DNA from: Agrobacterium arsenijevicii | Lineage (GTDB): Bacteria; Pseudomonadota; Alphaproteobacteria; Rhizobiales; Rhizobiaceae | DNA: 64,000 nt | Direction of reading: 5' to 3' | Assembly (NCBI GenBank): GCA_000949895.1 | Contig: JWIT01000003.1 | Coordinates: 62,001-126,000 of the forward strand | Shown here: positions 46,596 to 55,317 of the stretch, piece by piece | Layout of the letters: each line of letters begins with the position of its first letter | Position numbering within the stretch: the first letter of the stretch is position 1 | Program-made: the position numbers and the translations under genes | Notes under the pieces: model-generated | What the model was told of the DNA's origin: nothing | Seen by the model: only the letters and a program-made list of their open reading frames with translations | Databases searched by the model: none

Positions 46596-47840
46596 GTGAC
46601 GAGCCGTGCCGATGACGAAAAATTCATGGCCCGCGCAATTGAGGTTTCCCTCCGCCATCAGGGTCAAACGCTCGCCAACCCTTCGGTCGGCTGTGTTCTC
46701 GTAAAAGACGGAAAAATCATCGCCGAAGCGGTGACCGCCGTGGGCGGTCGTCCCCATGCCGAACGGCAGGCGCTGGAAATCGCCGGCGAGGCGGCGCGTG
46801 GGGCCACCGCCTATGTCACGCTCGAACCCTGCTCGCACTGGGGCAAGACCCCGCCCTGCGCCAATGCGCTGGTCGAATATGGCGTTGCCCGTGTCGTGGT
46901 CGCCGTGGACGATCCGGATGAGCGCGTTTCGGGACGCGGTTACTCTATCCTGCGCGATGCGGGCATTGTGGTGGAGACCGGCCTGCTACGCGACGAAGGC
47001 AAGAGAGCGCTTGCCGGTTACCTCACACGGCAGATTAAAAAACGCCCGCATGTGATTCTGAAGCTTGCGATTTCCGCTGATGGCATGATCGGCAGGAGAG
47101 GCGAGGGGCAGGTGGCGATCACCGGGCGCGAGGCTCGCCACGCCGTGCATGAACTCCGGGCGCGTTGTGATTGCATCCTTGTTGGTATCGGGACCGCGAT
47201 TGCGGATGATCCGGAATTGACGGTCCGCGTTGAAGGTCTAGAGGATCGTTCTCCGGTCCGCATCGTGCTTGATCGCCATTTTGAGTTGCCGCTGATGTCG
47301 AAGCTGGTGAAGACGGCGCGCGAAGTACCGGTGGTGATTGCGGCGTTACCCCCCTCTGCCCTGCCGGGCATCTCCCCCTCAAGGGGGGAGATCGACTCGC
47401 CGCGACCGACTCGTTCAAATCTTGAACCCGTTACTCATTCGCCCACCTTTGATGTCGGGAAAAATGCTGCCCCATCGATCTCCCCCCTTGAGGGGGAGAT
47501 GCCCGGCAGGGCAGAGGGGGGTAGCCCCGACCGCCGACGCCAACAACTGACCGACGCCGGTGTCGAAATCCTCGAAGCCGCAACGCTCGAAAATCTTCTC
47601 CACATTCTCGCCGAACGCGGCATGTCGGAACTTCTGGTCGAAGGCGGCGCTTTTGCCGCAAAATCATTCCTTGAAGCTGATCTGGTGGACCGTATCATGC
47701 TGTTTGAAAGCCCGGTGGTGATCGGTGAGGGCGGGATTGAAACGCCGCTCAACCGTGCCGATATCACGGGCGATTATGTTCTGGTCAGCGAAACCGCCTA
47801 CGGGCCGGATCGCTGCTTCGATTATGAAAGGCCGCTTTGA
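46596..47840 (+). CDS. ribD: Bifunctional riboflavin deaminase/reductase RibD with in-frame palindromic insertion
   Basis: Second and third steps of riboflavin synthesis. 414 residues against about 365 for typical RibD. The deaminase domain (about 1-145) has the zinc motifs HAERQALE and PCSHWGKTPPCANAL. The reductase domain starts near HVILKLAISADGMIGR and ends LVEGGAFAAKSFLEADLVD. Between VVIAA and RRQQLTDAGVEILEA the reductase is interrupted by about 59 residues encoded by a 177-base palindromic element with no stop codon. The flanking family sequence resumes in frame, so the protein could still fold with a surface loop. Start is GTG, two bases after nrdR. Its stop overlaps the ribE ATG. 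Confidence 0.93.
   Translation: MTSRADDEKFMARAIEVSLRHQGQTLANPSVGCVLVKDGKIIAEAVTAVGGRPHAERQALEIAGEAARGATAYVTLEPCSHWGKTPPCANALVEYGVARVVVAVDDPDERVSGRGYSILRDAGIVVETGLLRDEGKRALAGYLTRQIKKRPHVILKLAISADGMIGRRGEGQVAITGREARHAVHELRARCDCILVGIGTAIADDPELTVRVEGLEDRSPVRIVLDRHFELPLMSKLVKTAREVPVVIAALPPSALPGISPSRGEIDSPRPTRSNLEPVTHSPTFDVGKNAAPSISPLEGEMPGRAEGGSPDRRRQQLTDAGVEILEAATLENLLHILAERGMSELLVEGGAFAAKSFLEADLVDRIMLFESPVVIGEGGIETPLNRADITGDYVLVSETAYGPDRCFDYERPL
47347..47523. repeat. 49-bp perfect inverted repeat element inside ribD
   Basis: Arms 47347-47395 and 47475-47523 are exact reverse complements over 49 bases with a 79-base centre. Each arm contains its own hairpin (TCTCCCCC...GGGGGAGA type). Total length is 177 bases, exactly 59 codons, open in the ribD frame. 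It encodes a Pro/Ser/Gly-rich stretch beginning PPSALPGISPSRGEID and ending SPLEGEMPGRAEGG. It carries no transposase and looks like a mobile palindromic element comparable in concept to Rickettsia palindromic elements. Confidence 0.92.
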
Positions 47841-48451
47841 TGTTTACCGGAATTGTCACCGACGTTGGAACCGTGTCCGAGCTGGAAGCCCTGGCAGAAG
47901 GCATTCGTCTGCGGGTGGCGACCAATTACGATCCCAAGACCATCGATATGGGCGCATCGATCTCCCATGGCGGCATCTGCCTGACGGTGACCAAACTGCC
48001 GGAAGACGGCAGCAATGAGCGCTGGTACGAGGTCGAGGCCTGGGAAGAGGCGCTGCGCCTGACGACGATTGCCGGCTGGCAGACGGGCACGCATGTCAAT
48101 CTGGAGCGCGCGCTGAAGATCGGTGACGAGCTTGGCGGCCACATCGTTTCCGGCCATGTCGATGGCCGGGCGGAAATCCTGGCCGTGGAGCCGGAAGGCG
48201 AGGCGGTCCGCATCCGCCTGCGCGCGCCTGAGCACCTGGCGAAATTCGTGGCGCCCAAGGGTTCCATTGCTCTTGATGGCACCTCGCTGACAGTCAACGC
48301 GGTCGAAGGCACGGATTTCGACGTGCTCCTGATCCGCCATACGCTCACCGTCACCACATGGGGCGAACGCCAGCCGGGCGATTTCGTCAATTTCGAAGTC
48401 GATACCATGGCGCGTTACGCTGCAAGGCTTGCGGAATTTCCTTCCCAGTAA
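47840..48451 (+). CDS. ribE: Riboflavin synthase alpha subunit
   Basis: Dismutates two 6,7-dimethyl-8-ribityllumazine into riboflavin and pyrimidine precursor. 203 residues with the tandem lumazine-binding barrels: MFTGIVTDVGTV opens the first, and GHIVSGHVDGRAEIL the second. ISHGGICLTVTKL and IALDGTSLTVNAV are the paired ligand loops. ATG overlaps the ribD stop (TGATG), giving coupled translation. The symbol ribC is also used for this enzyme. No FMN riboswitch pattern is visible in front of this operon. Confidence 0.95.
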   Translation: MFTGIVTDVGTVSELEALAEGIRLRVATNYDPKTIDMGASISHGGICLTVTKLPEDGSNERWYEVEAWEEALRLTTIAGWQTGTHVNLERALKIGDELGGHIVSGHVDGRAEILAVEPEGEAVRIRLRAPEHLAKFVAPKGSIALDGTSLTVNAVEGTDFDVLLIRHTLTVTTWGERQPGDFVNFEVDTMARYAARLAEFPSQ

Positions 48452-48547
48452 AGCGCCTTACCATTAGATGGAATGGCGACGTAAACAGGGGCGCTTTTTG
48501 GCCCGCGCCGTAAGGATTGCGGGCCAACCGGGTGAGGGGATTTCAAC

Positions 48548-49180
48548 ATGCCGTCTTTTGAACTGCTGACAGCCTTTTTCATAACCACAGCCCTGTTTGC
48601 CTATATTCCCGGCCCGGCCATGCTCTATGCGGCGGCGCAGACCATGGCGCGTGGCCGGTTTGCCGGGCTGATGGCGGTGCTCGGTATCCATGTCGGCTGC
48701 TATTTCCACATCATCGCCTCTGCGGCAGGGCTTTCGGTGCTGTTCCAGGCGGTGCCGTGGCTTTATCTCGCCGTGAAACTGTGCGGCGCGCTGTATCTCA
48801 TCTGGCTCGGCTTCTCGATGTTGCGCAGCAAGCTCGAAGGTGAGGCCGTCAATCTGGCCATCGAGCCGAAATCGGCAAGACGCGCCTTTATCGACAGCAT
48901 CATCGTTGATGTGCTCAATCCGAAGACGGCGCTGTTCTTTCTGGCGTTTCTGCCGCAATTCGTCGATCCGGCGGCGGCCTTCCCGATCTGGCTGCAATTG
49001 CTGATCCTCGGTATCGCCGTCAATTTCATTTTTTCCTCCGCCGATCTCGTCGGCGTGCTTCTGGCCGGCGCCATGGTTGGGCGTCTGAAGCGTTCCAGCA
49101 GGGTGCAGGTTTTTGCTCGCCGCACTGCGGGAACGGTGCTGATGGGGCTCGGCGTGCATCTGGCTTTCCAGAAAACCTGA
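48548..49180 (+). CDS. LysE/RhtB family exporter
   Basis: 210-residue inner membrane protein with about six helices. FAYIPGPAMLYAAAQTMARG is the family's opening motif (xPGPxxx). KLCGALYLIWLGFSMLRSK and DVLNPKTALFFLAFLPQFVD are its conserved loops. Members export amino acids or homoserine lactones; the substrate is not predictable. It lies between ribE and ribH, 96 bases after ribE, followed by a hairpin; it is probably not part of flavin metabolism. Confidence 0.88.
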   Translation: MPSFELLTAFFITTALFAYIPGPAMLYAAAQTMARGRFAGLMAVLGIHVGCYFHIIASAAGLSVLFQAVPWLYLAVKLCGALYLIWLGFSMLRSKLEGEAVNLAIEPKSARRAFIDSIIVDVLNPKTALFFLAFLPQFVDPAAAFPIWLQLLILGIAVNFIFSSADLVGVLLAGAMVGRLKRSSRVQVFARRTAGTVLMGLGVHLAFQKT

Positions 49181-49222
49181 TTTTCAGGCGCTACGCCGGA
49201 TAAGACGTAAAACCGGCGAAAT

Positions 49223-49243
49223 GCCCCGCAAACGGGGCCTCTT
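49223..49243 (+). terminator. Hairpin after the LysE-family gene
   Basis: Stem GCCCCG/CGGGGC with loop CAAA, then CTCTT. Weak T-run. Confidence 0.5.
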
Positions 49244-49344
49244 GCGCGGGTGACACATGAAATTACTTGCCAAAAACGGCCAGCCGTGGTTTGACCGCCG
49301 CAAAAGCCGGTATGATCCGGCCCGAACCTTTTCAGGAAAATCCC

Positions 49345-49791
49345 ATGTCCAAACCCCATCTTCTTATCGTGGAAGCACGCTTTTACGACGATATGGCAGA
49401 CGCTCTTCTCGAAGGCGCGAAGTTCGCGCTCGATGAGGCAGGCGCAACCTACGACGTCATCACCGTTCCCGGCGCGCTCGAAATCCCCGCTGCCATTGCC
49501 ATGGCGCTGGATGGCGGCGACAACGAAGGCACGGAATATGACGGTTTCGTAGCGCTCGGCATGGTCATTCGTGGCGAGACCTACCACTTCGACATCGTTT
49601 CCAACGAATCGTCCCGCGCCCTGATGGATCTTGCCGTCAGCGAATCGCTCGCCATCGGCAACGGCATCCTCACCGTCGAGAACGACGAGCAGGCATGGGC
49701 ACGTGTTCGCCGTTCCGACAAGGACAAGGGCGGTTTTGCAGCCCGCGCGGCGCTGACGATGATCGAGCTCAAGAAAAAACTGGGTGGCTGA
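49345..49791 (+). CDS. ribH: 6,7-dimethyl-8-ribityllumazine synthase
   Basis: Penultimate riboflavin step, condensing the ribityl pyrimidine with dihydroxybutanone phosphate. 148 residues. [56 protein letters not shown] (catalytic His region) and [15 protein letters not shown] are characteristic. CAGGAAAA precedes the ATG. It overlaps into nusB with only a four-base gap, an arrangement widespread in bacteria. A start 26 codons upstream is not conserved. Confidence 0.96.
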   Translation: MSKPHLLIVEARFYDDMADALLEGAKFALDEAGATYDVITVPGALEIPAAIAMALDGGDNEGTEYDGFVALGMVIRGETYHFDIVSNESSRALMDLAVSESLAIGNGILTVENDEQAWARVRRSDKDKGGFAARAALTMIELKKKLGG

Positions 49792-49795
49792 ACGC

Positions 49796-50293
49796 ATGTC
49801 GGATGTTGAAAATGGCGGCGAACCGCGCCAACCTTCGGTAAAGCCCGCCAACCAGCGCGGCGCTGCACGTCTTGCTGCCGTGCAGGCACTTTACCAGATG
49901 GATGTCGGCGGAACCGGCGTGGTGGAAGTCGTGGCTGAATACGAGGCACATCGTCTCGGTCAGGAAGTCGACGGCGATACCTATCTGAAGGCCGATCCTT
50001 CCTGGTTCCGTTCGATCGTATCCGGCGTCGTCCGCGACCAGACGAAGATCGACCCGCTGGTGCGCTCGGCACTGCTGGAAGACTGGCCGCTGTCGCGTCT
50101 CGATGCCACCGTGCGCGCCATTCTGCGTGCCGGTACTTTCGAGATTCTCGAGCGCAAGGACGTGCCGGTCGCCGTTATCGTCACGGAATATGTCGAAATC
50201 GCCCGTGCTTTCTTCGAGCACGACGAGCCGAAGCTGGTGAACGCGGTTCTGGACCGCATTGCCAAGCAGGTGCGCGGCGAGGCAAAACGCTAA
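49796..50293 (+). CDS. nusB: Transcription antitermination factor NusB
   Basis: RNA-binding factor that with NusE binds boxA and prevents premature termination of rRNA transcription. 165 residues, all-helical. [20 protein letters not shown] opens the fold. [17 protein letters not shown] and [20 protein letters not shown] with [14 protein letters not shown] [15 protein letters not shown] close it. A 20-residue N-terminal extension relative to E. coli NusB is usual in Rhizobiales. It follows ribH by four bases. Confidence 0.95.
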   Translation: MSDVENGGEPRQPSVKPANQRGAARLAAVQALYQMDVGGTGVVEVVAEYEAHRLGQEVDGDTYLKADPSWFRSIVSGVVRDQTKIDPLVRSALLEDWPLSRLDATVRAILRAGTFEILERKDVPVAVIVTEYVEIARAFFEHDEPKLVNAVLDRIAKQVRGEAKR

Positions 50294-50314
50294 AATACAG
50301 CAGGCGAGGAAGAT

Positions 50315-51538
50315 ATGAACGTTGTCTCCGTCCCCGGACTTGAAGTTCAACTGGGCGAGGCGAAGCGTAACGTCTTCCTCCTCACCGCCGCGCAGGCGAT
50401 CATGGGTTCGGCAGCCCCTATGAGCTTCTCGGTCGGCGCGCTTGCCGGTTACCAGTTGCTTGGGGCTGACAAGTCGCTGGCAACGGCGCCGCTCACCGGT
50501 TTCAACATCGGCGTGGCGCTGGGGGCCATCTGCGTTGCGGCGGCATCACGTTTTCTCGGCCGCAAGGCCGGTTTCATGGTCGGCGCGCTGATGTCTTCGA
50601 TTGGCGGGGGAATAGCGGCAGTGGCGCTCTTTCGCTCCGACTTCTGGCTGTTCGCCATCGGTCTGCTGCTGATCGGCATTTCGGGCGGCTTCACGCAGAA
50701 GATCCGCTTCGCTGCGGCCGATGCCTCGCCATCCTTCTACAAACCGAAGGCTATTTCCTGGATATTGGCAGGCGGCATCGTCTCAGCCATTGTCGGGCCG
50801 CAACTGGCCATCTTCGGCAAGGACGTGTTTGCGCCTGTCACCTTCGCCGGTGCTTTCATCGCGCTGGTGCCACTCGGCATCATCGCCATCGTCATTCTGT
50901 CATTCCTGAAATTGCCGGACCCCAAGGCGGCGTCCACCCATGCACAGGCGGCACGGCCCCTGTCGGAAATCGTCCGCACGCGCCGTTTCGTAACCGGTAT
51001 GGTCTGCGGTATCGGTTCCTATGCGTTGATGACCTTCATGATGACCGGCGCGCCGCTCGCCATGGTAATCGGCTGCGGGTTTCCCACCGAACTTGCGACG
51101 CTCGGCATCCAGTGGCACGTTCTGGCCATGTTCGGCCCGAGTTTCTTCACCGGCATGCTGATTTCGCGATTCGGTGCGGAAAAGATCGTGGCAGTTGGTC
51201 TCGTGGTGCTGATGGCCTGCGCCGTCGTCGCCCATATGGGTATCGAATTGTGGAATTTCTGGGCGGCGCTGATTCTCCTCGGCCTCGGCTGGAATTTCGG
51301 CTTCATCGGTGCGACCGCCATCATCACGTCCAGCTATCGTCCGCATGAGGCGGACAAGGTGCAGGGCTTTCACGATATCGTGCTGTTTGGCACCGTGGCG
51401 CTGTCGTCCTTCTCGTCCGGCAAGGTATTTACGGCCTGGGGCTGGTCGGTGATGAACCTCGTCATCTGGCCGGTTGCGGGCCTTTGCCTCCTGCTGGTTG
51501 TGTCACTGTTGCTCACCCCGCGCAGAAACGCCGCGTAA
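50315..51538 (+). CDS. MFS transporter of unknown substrate
   Basis: 407 residues with twelve predicted helices in two halves around a hydrophilic loop (about 195-220). FNIGVALGAICVAAASRFLG and RKAGFMVGAL correspond to motif A between helices 2 and 3. QWHVLAMFGPSFFTGMLISR starts the second half. The C-terminus is short. It follows nusB by 21 bases on the same strand and could be read through from ribH-nusB. Nothing in the sequence fixes a substrate. Confidence 0.83.
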   Translation: MNVVSVPGLEVQLGEAKRNVFLLTAAQAIMGSAAPMSFSVGALAGYQLLGADKSLATAPLTGFNIGVALGAICVAAASRFLGRKAGFMVGALMSSIGGGIAAVALFRSDFWLFAIGLLLIGISGGFTQKIRFAAADASPSFYKPKAISWILAGGIVSAIVGPQLAIFGKDVFAPVTFAGAFIALVPLGIIAIVILSFLKLPDPKAASTHAQAARPLSEIVRTRRFVTGMVCGIGSYALMTFMMTGAPLAMVIGCGFPTELATLGIQWHVLAMFGPSFFTGMLISRFGAEKIVAVGLVVLMACAVVAHMGIELWNFWAALILLGLGWNFGFIGATAIITSSYRPHEADKVQGFHDIVLFGTVALSSFSSGKVFTAWGWSVMNLVIWPVAGLCLLLVVSLLLTPRRNAA

Positions 51539-51587
51539 GATCGCGTTCGATCTCTACCCCTTTCATGTTTCAGGCAAATTTGTGGGC

Positions 51588-51617
51588 TTGACGCCACGCC
51601 TTTCGCCAACGCAATCT
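51588..51617 (+). promoter_or_regulatory. Candidate sigma-70 promoter for hppA
   Basis: TTGACG (51588-51593), an 18-base spacer, then CAATCT (51612-51617), 36 bases before the leader ORF start. Weak -10, strong -35, as often in rhizobia. Confidence 0.35.
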
Positions 51618-51652
51618 TGCCGCGCAGGTCATTTTTCCTTGGGAGGGGAATA

Positions 51653-51730
51653 ATGGCCACGACAGGACAGGCCGTGCGTCCGATCGCCCCCTGTTCTTGC
51701 ACATGGTTCGCCACGCCGGGGAGGGAGTGA
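51653..51730 (+). CDS. Candidate leader peptide (uORF) of hppA, 25 residues
   Basis: An ATG with a near-perfect Shine-Dalgarno (GGGAGGGGAATA) opens a 25-codon frame ending in TGA 28 bases before the hppA start. The product begins MATTGQAVRPIAPCSCTWFA and ends with TPGRE. It has no similarity I recognise. The strong RBS and position suggest real translation, either as a small protein or as a leader controlling hppA. The hppA RBS (GGGAGGT) begins about 15 bases after its stop, close enough for re-initiation effects. Only the sequence arrangement is observed. Confidence 0.5.
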   Translation: MATTGQAVRPIAPCSCTWFATPGRE

Positions 51731-51758
51731 GACCCGGCCTTTTGGGAGGTAAGTGCGC

Positions 51759-53897
51759 ATGACCGTAATACCCATAGTGATTTTATGTGGGGTCCTGTCC
51801 GTGGTTTACGCGGCGTGGACAACAAGGAGCGTTCTCGCTGCCGATCAGGGCAACGAGCGTATGCGTGAAATAGCAGGTTTTATCCGTGAAGGTGCGCAGG
51901 CTTATCTCACCCGTCAATATCTCACCATCGCCATCGTCGGATTGATCGTCGCCGTTCTCGCCTGGTATCTGCTGTCGGCGCTGGCGGCCATTGGTTTCCT
52001 CATCGGCGCGGTGCTTTCGGGCGCCGCCGGTTTCATCGGCATGCATGTCTCCGTCAGGGCCAATCTGCGCACCGCGCAGGCCGCATCCCACAGCCTTTCG
52101 GCCGGTCTCGACATTGCCTTCAAGTCGGGCGCCATCACCGGCATGCTGGTGGCGGGCCTCGCGCTGCTCGGCGTCTCCATCTATTATTTCATCCTCACCT
52201 CGGTGCTGGGCCATGCGGCCGGATCGCGTCAGGTGATCGACGCGCTGGTATCGCTCGGTTTCGGCGCTTCGCTGATCTCCATCTTCGCCCGTCTCGGCGG
52301 CGGCATCTTCACTAAAGGCGCAGATGTCGGCGGCGACCTCGTCGGCAAGGTTGAGGCCGGTATTCCCGAGGATGACCCCCGCAACCCGGCAACGATCGCC
52401 GACAATGTCGGTGACAATGTCGGCGATTGCGCCGGCATGGCGGCCGACCTTTTCGAGACCTATGCCGTCTCGGTGGTTGCGACCATGGTTCTCGCGGCGA
52501 TCTTCTTTGCCGGAACGCCGATATTGGAAAGCGCGATGGTCTATCCGCTGGCGATTTGCGGTGCCTGCATCCTTACCTCGATTGCCGGAACCTTCTTCGT
52601 CAAGCTCGGCACCAACAATTCCATCATGGGCGCCCTCTACAAGGGGCTGATTGCCACCGGCGTCTTCTCTATTGCGGGTCTTGCTGTGGCAACCTACGCG
52701 ACCGTCGGCTGGGGAACCATCGGCACGGTGGCCGGAATGGAGATCACCGGCAGGAACCTCTTCCTGTGCGGCATCGTCGGCCTTGTGGTGACGGCGCTGA
52801 TCGTCGTCATTACCGAATATTACACCGGCACCAACAAACGCCCGGTCAATTCCATCGCGCAGGCATCGGTCACGGGCCACGGCACCAACGTCATCCAGGG
52901 CCTTGCGGTCTCGCTGGAATCGACGGCGCTGCCGGCGCTCGTCATCGTTGGCGGTATCATCGGAACCTACCAGCTCGGCGGCCTGTTCGGCACCGGCATT
53001 GCGGTCACCGCCATGCTCGGGCTGGCGGGCATGATCGTGGCGCTCGACGCTTTCGGCCCGGTGACTGATAATGCCGGCGGCATTGCTGAAATGGCCGGTC
53101 TCGATCCGGATGTGCGCAAGGCAACCGACGCGCTGGATGCGGTCGGCAACACCACCAAGGCCGTGACCAAGGGTTATGCCATCGGCTCGGCCGGTCTCGG
53201 CGCACTAGTGCTATTTGCGGCTTATTCCAATGACCTGTCCTATTTCGCCGCCAACGGCGATACCTATCCCTATTTCAAGGACATCGGCGAAATATCCTTC
53301 AGCCTTGCCAATCCATATGTCGTTGCCGGTCTGCTGTTCGGCGGCCTCATTCCGTACCTCTTCGGCGGCATCGCCATGACGGCAGTGGGCAAGGCGGCAA
53401 GCTCGATCGTGGAAGAGGTCCGCCGCCAGTTCCGCGAAAAGCCGGGCATCATGGCCGGCACGGAAAAGCCGGACTACGGCCGGGCCGTGGACTTGCTGAC
53501 CAAGGCGGCGATCAAGGAGATGATTATTCCGTCACTGCTGCCGGTTCTGGCGCCGCTCGTCGTTTATTTCGGCGTGCTGCTGATCTCAGGTTCCAAGGCC
53601 TCGGCCTTTGCCGCACTCGGTGCTTCACTGCTCGGTGTGATCATCAACGGCCTGTTCGTGGCGATTTCCATGACATCAGGCGGTGGAGCCTGGGATAACG
53701 CCAAGAAGAGCTTCGAGGACGGTTTCATCGACAAGGACGGCGTGCGCCATCTCAAGGGTTCCGACGCCCACAAGGCTTCGGTGACAGGTGATACGGTCGG
53801 CGATCCTTACAAGGACACCGCCGGCCCCGCCGTTAACCCGGCCATCAAGATTACCAATATCGTGGCGCTGCTGCTGCTGGCGGTTCTTGCCAACTGA
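51759..53897 (+). CDS. hppA: K+-independent proton-translocating inorganic pyrophosphatase
   Basis: Membrane pyrophosphatase coupling PPi hydrolysis to proton pumping. About 712 residues, 15-16 helices. The pyrophosphate site shows [13 protein letters not shown] and [32 protein letters not shown] and [19 protein letters not shown] follow. The Lys in GNTTKA marks the K+-independent class (Ala there in K+-dependent enzymes). In A. tumefaciens this enzyme acidifies acidocalcisomes. ppk and ppx lie 35 kb away in this window. ATG with GGGAGGT eight bases upstream; a leader ORF precedes it and a strong terminator follows. Confidence 0.96.
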   Translation: MTVIPIVILCGVLSVVYAAWTTRSVLAADQGNERMREIAGFIREGAQAYLTRQYLTIAIVGLIVAVLAWYLLSALAAIGFLIGAVLSGAAGFIGMHVSVRANLRTAQAASHSLSAGLDIAFKSGAITGMLVAGLALLGVSIYYFILTSVLGHAAGSRQVIDALVSLGFGASLISIFARLGGGIFTKGADVGGDLVGKVEAGIPEDDPRNPATIADNVGDNVGDCAGMAADLFETYAVSVVATMVLAAIFFAGTPILESAMVYPLAICGACILTSIAGTFFVKLGTNNSIMGALYKGLIATGVFSIAGLAVATYATVGWGTIGTVAGMEITGRNLFLCGIVGLVVTALIVVITEYYTGTNKRPVNSIAQASVTGHGTNVIQGLAVSLESTALPALVIVGGIIGTYQLGGLFGTGIAVTAMLGLAGMIVALDAFGPVTDNAGGIAEMAGLDPDVRKATDALDAVGNTTKAVTKGYAIGSAGLGALVLFAAYSNDLSYFAANGDTYPYFKDIGEISFSLANPYVVAGLLFGGLIPYLFGGIAMTAVGKAASSIVEEVRRQFREKPGIMAGTEKPDYGRAVDLLTKAAIKEMIIPSLLPVLAPLVVYFGVLLISGSKASAFAALGASLLGVIINGLFVAISMTSGGGAWDNAKKSFEDGFIDKDGVRHLKGSDAHKASVTGDTVGDPYKDTAGPAVNPAIKITNIVALLLLAVLAN

Positions 53898-53924
53898 AGG
53901 CTTGCCACGTTGACGCACAAAAAT

Positions 53925-53960
53925 GGCCCGGGGAGGGATCCTCGGGCCTTTGATTTTTTT
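53925..53960 (+). terminator. Rho-independent terminator of hppA
   Basis: Ten-bp stem GGCCCGGGGA/TCCTCGGGCC (one G-T pair) with loop GGGA, followed by TTTGATTTTTTT. It ends close to the convergent bamE stop. Confidence 0.92.
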
Positions 53961-53976
53961 ACAGTTTTTTTGCCGA

Positions 53977-54507
53977 TCAGGGCGTGTTGTTGCCCTGACC
54001 GAGAATGCTCTTGGCGATATTGGCACCCGAGGTGCCGCCGGAGAGCAACTGCTGCAGGAAGGTCAAATCCTTGCCGCCGGTCGGGGTGGTGCGCGAAATC
54101 GTGTCGAAGACCTTGCCGTCCTGCAGCGCGTAATTGGCCTTACGCTCGATCACGCCGTCTTTGTTGAAATAGATCGCGAGAATGTTCTGCTCGACCAGCG
54201 TCGGCTTCATGAAGGCGGCGCGGCGTACGCGCTTCTGCGAGATGTAATAGAAAACCTCGTTGCCGAAGGTCGCCGTGGTGGAAGGCGTACCCATGGTCAA
54301 GAGAACCTGCTCGCGGCTGGAACCTTCCGGGATCAGCTGAAGCGACTGCTCGTCCATGACGTAGCCGTTGTGGAACACGTCGGTAGTTTTGGTGCAGGCG
54401 GAAAGCAGGGTGGACGCGACGACGATTGCGATGGCGGTCTTGCCCAGAATTTTGCCGTGACTTGCGGATTTCTGCTTGCTCAACTGCTTTTCCCCGACTG
54501 CGATCAT
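53977..54507 (-). CDS. bamE: Outer membrane protein assembly factor BamE (OmlA/SmpA) lipoprotein
   Basis: Small lipoprotein of the BAM complex inserting barrel proteins such as AopB and the omptin above. 176 residues. The N-terminal hydrophobic segment ends in lipobox LLSAC (Cys about 37). The BamE fold follows: GYVMDEQSLQLIPEGSSREQVLLTMGTPS, then FYYISQKRVRRAAFMKPTLVEQNILAIYFN. The C-terminal tail (about 130-176) is Gly/Thr-rich and typical of alphaproteobacteria. An in-frame start 19 codons earlier is not supported. A perfect dyad lies just upstream. It diverges from the bc1-chaperone gene. Confidence 0.9.
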   Translation of the reverse strand: MIAVGEKQLSKQKSASHGKILGKTAIAIVVASTLLSACTKTTDVFHNGYVMDEQSLQLIPEGSSREQVLLTMGTPSTTATFGNEVFYYISQKRVRRAAFMKPTLVEQNILAIYFNKDGVIERKANYALQDGKVFDTISRTTPTGGKDLTFLQQLLSGGTSGANIAKSILGQGNNTP

Positions 54508-54532
54508 GAATGGCACCTTCCGGCATTGCGTG

Positions 54533-54551
54533 GTGCACAGTGTCTGTGCAC
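54533..54551. promoter_or_regulatory. Perfect dyad upstream of bamE, candidate operator
   Basis: GTGCACAG-TGT-CTGTGCAC, an 8-bp inverted repeat with a three-base centre, 26 bases before the bamE ATG in the divergent region 54508-54777. The position overlaps where the bamE promoter or its 5' end should be. Protein unknown. Confidence 0.45.
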
Positions 54552-54777
54552 ATGATTGTGTCAATCCGGGGACGGAAAATCCCGATCACCCCCCAAATTC
54601 AATGCTTTCACGGCCTTTGGAAACTCCTCGGGTCTCTTAGACTGTTTCAGCCGAAAGACGAACGTGACCGCGACAGCATTGCAATTCGTGGATGCTTCGG
54701 TAAACCAGCTTTGGCGATCATGCAACAAGTGCGATGGGCGGGTGAGCGAATTCACCAGCCCCGTTCGGAAAAAAACG

Positions 54778-55317
54778 ATGATATTCGGGCTGTTCAGACA
54801 GAAAAACAACAACCGCGCCATAGTAGACCGGCAATATGCGACCTTGACGGCTGCCGCCCGCACGCCTGCTTTTTATCTCGACCTCGGCGTTCCCGATACC
54901 GTGATGGGCCGCTTCGAGATGCTGTCGATCATCATGATTCTTTATTTTCGCCGCACCAAATCCTCCGGCGTCAGCGGGCAGGAGATCGCCCAGGAAATCG
55001 TCGACGCCTTTTTTCAGGATATCGACCATTCCATCCGTGAGCTGGGCATCGGCGACCAGGGCGTGCCGAAGCGGATGAAGAAATTTGCTGGCATGTTCTA
55101 CGGGCGGCTCGAATCCTATGCGGCGGCGCTGGATGCATCCGACCCCGTTGCCCTTGCCGCAGCGCTCCAGCGCAATATATACCCGCAGACAGATGAACAG
55201 GCACCGGAACTGGACGGGCTGGCGGGCTGGATGATGGAGACGTCTTCTGCCCTTTCCACCCGCTCTGAAGAAACGATAGCAACCGGAAGCCTTACGCTGC
55301 CCTTGCCTGGACTATGA
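54778..55317 (+). CDS. Ubiquinol-cytochrome c chaperone (CBP3-like)
   Basis: 179 residues, soluble and helical. ATLTAAARTPAFYLDLGVPD and TVMGRFEMLSIIMILYFRR are the opening motif of the CBP3/UQCC1 family. FFQDIDHSIRELGIGDQGVP and KRMKKFAGMFYGRLESY follow. Mitochondrial relatives help assemble cytochrome b; in alphaproteobacteria the gene is almost always next to DUF177, as here (four-base overlap ATGA). The ATG chosen begins MIFGLFRQKNN, preceded by an A-rich weak RBS; upstream extension is not conserved. Confidence 0.88.
   Translation: MIFGLFRQKNNNRAIVDRQYATLTAAARTPAFYLDLGVPDTVMGRFEMLSIIMILYFRRTKSSGVSGQEIAQEIVDAFFQDIDHSIRELGIGDQGVPKRMKKFAGMFYGRLESYAAALDASDPVALAAALQRNIYPQTDEQAPELDGLAGWMMETSSALSTRSEETIATGSLTLPLPGL

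Noticed and set aside
47340..47530. Insertion sequence or CRISPR-like repeat in ribD.
   Set aside because: Only two inverted arms, no transposase, no direct-repeat/spacer pattern; best described as a palindromic element.
46596..49345. FMN riboswitch controlling rib genes.
   Set aside because: No leader long enough or with the conserved FMN element appears before ribD, ribE or ribH; it may lie elsewhere in the genome.
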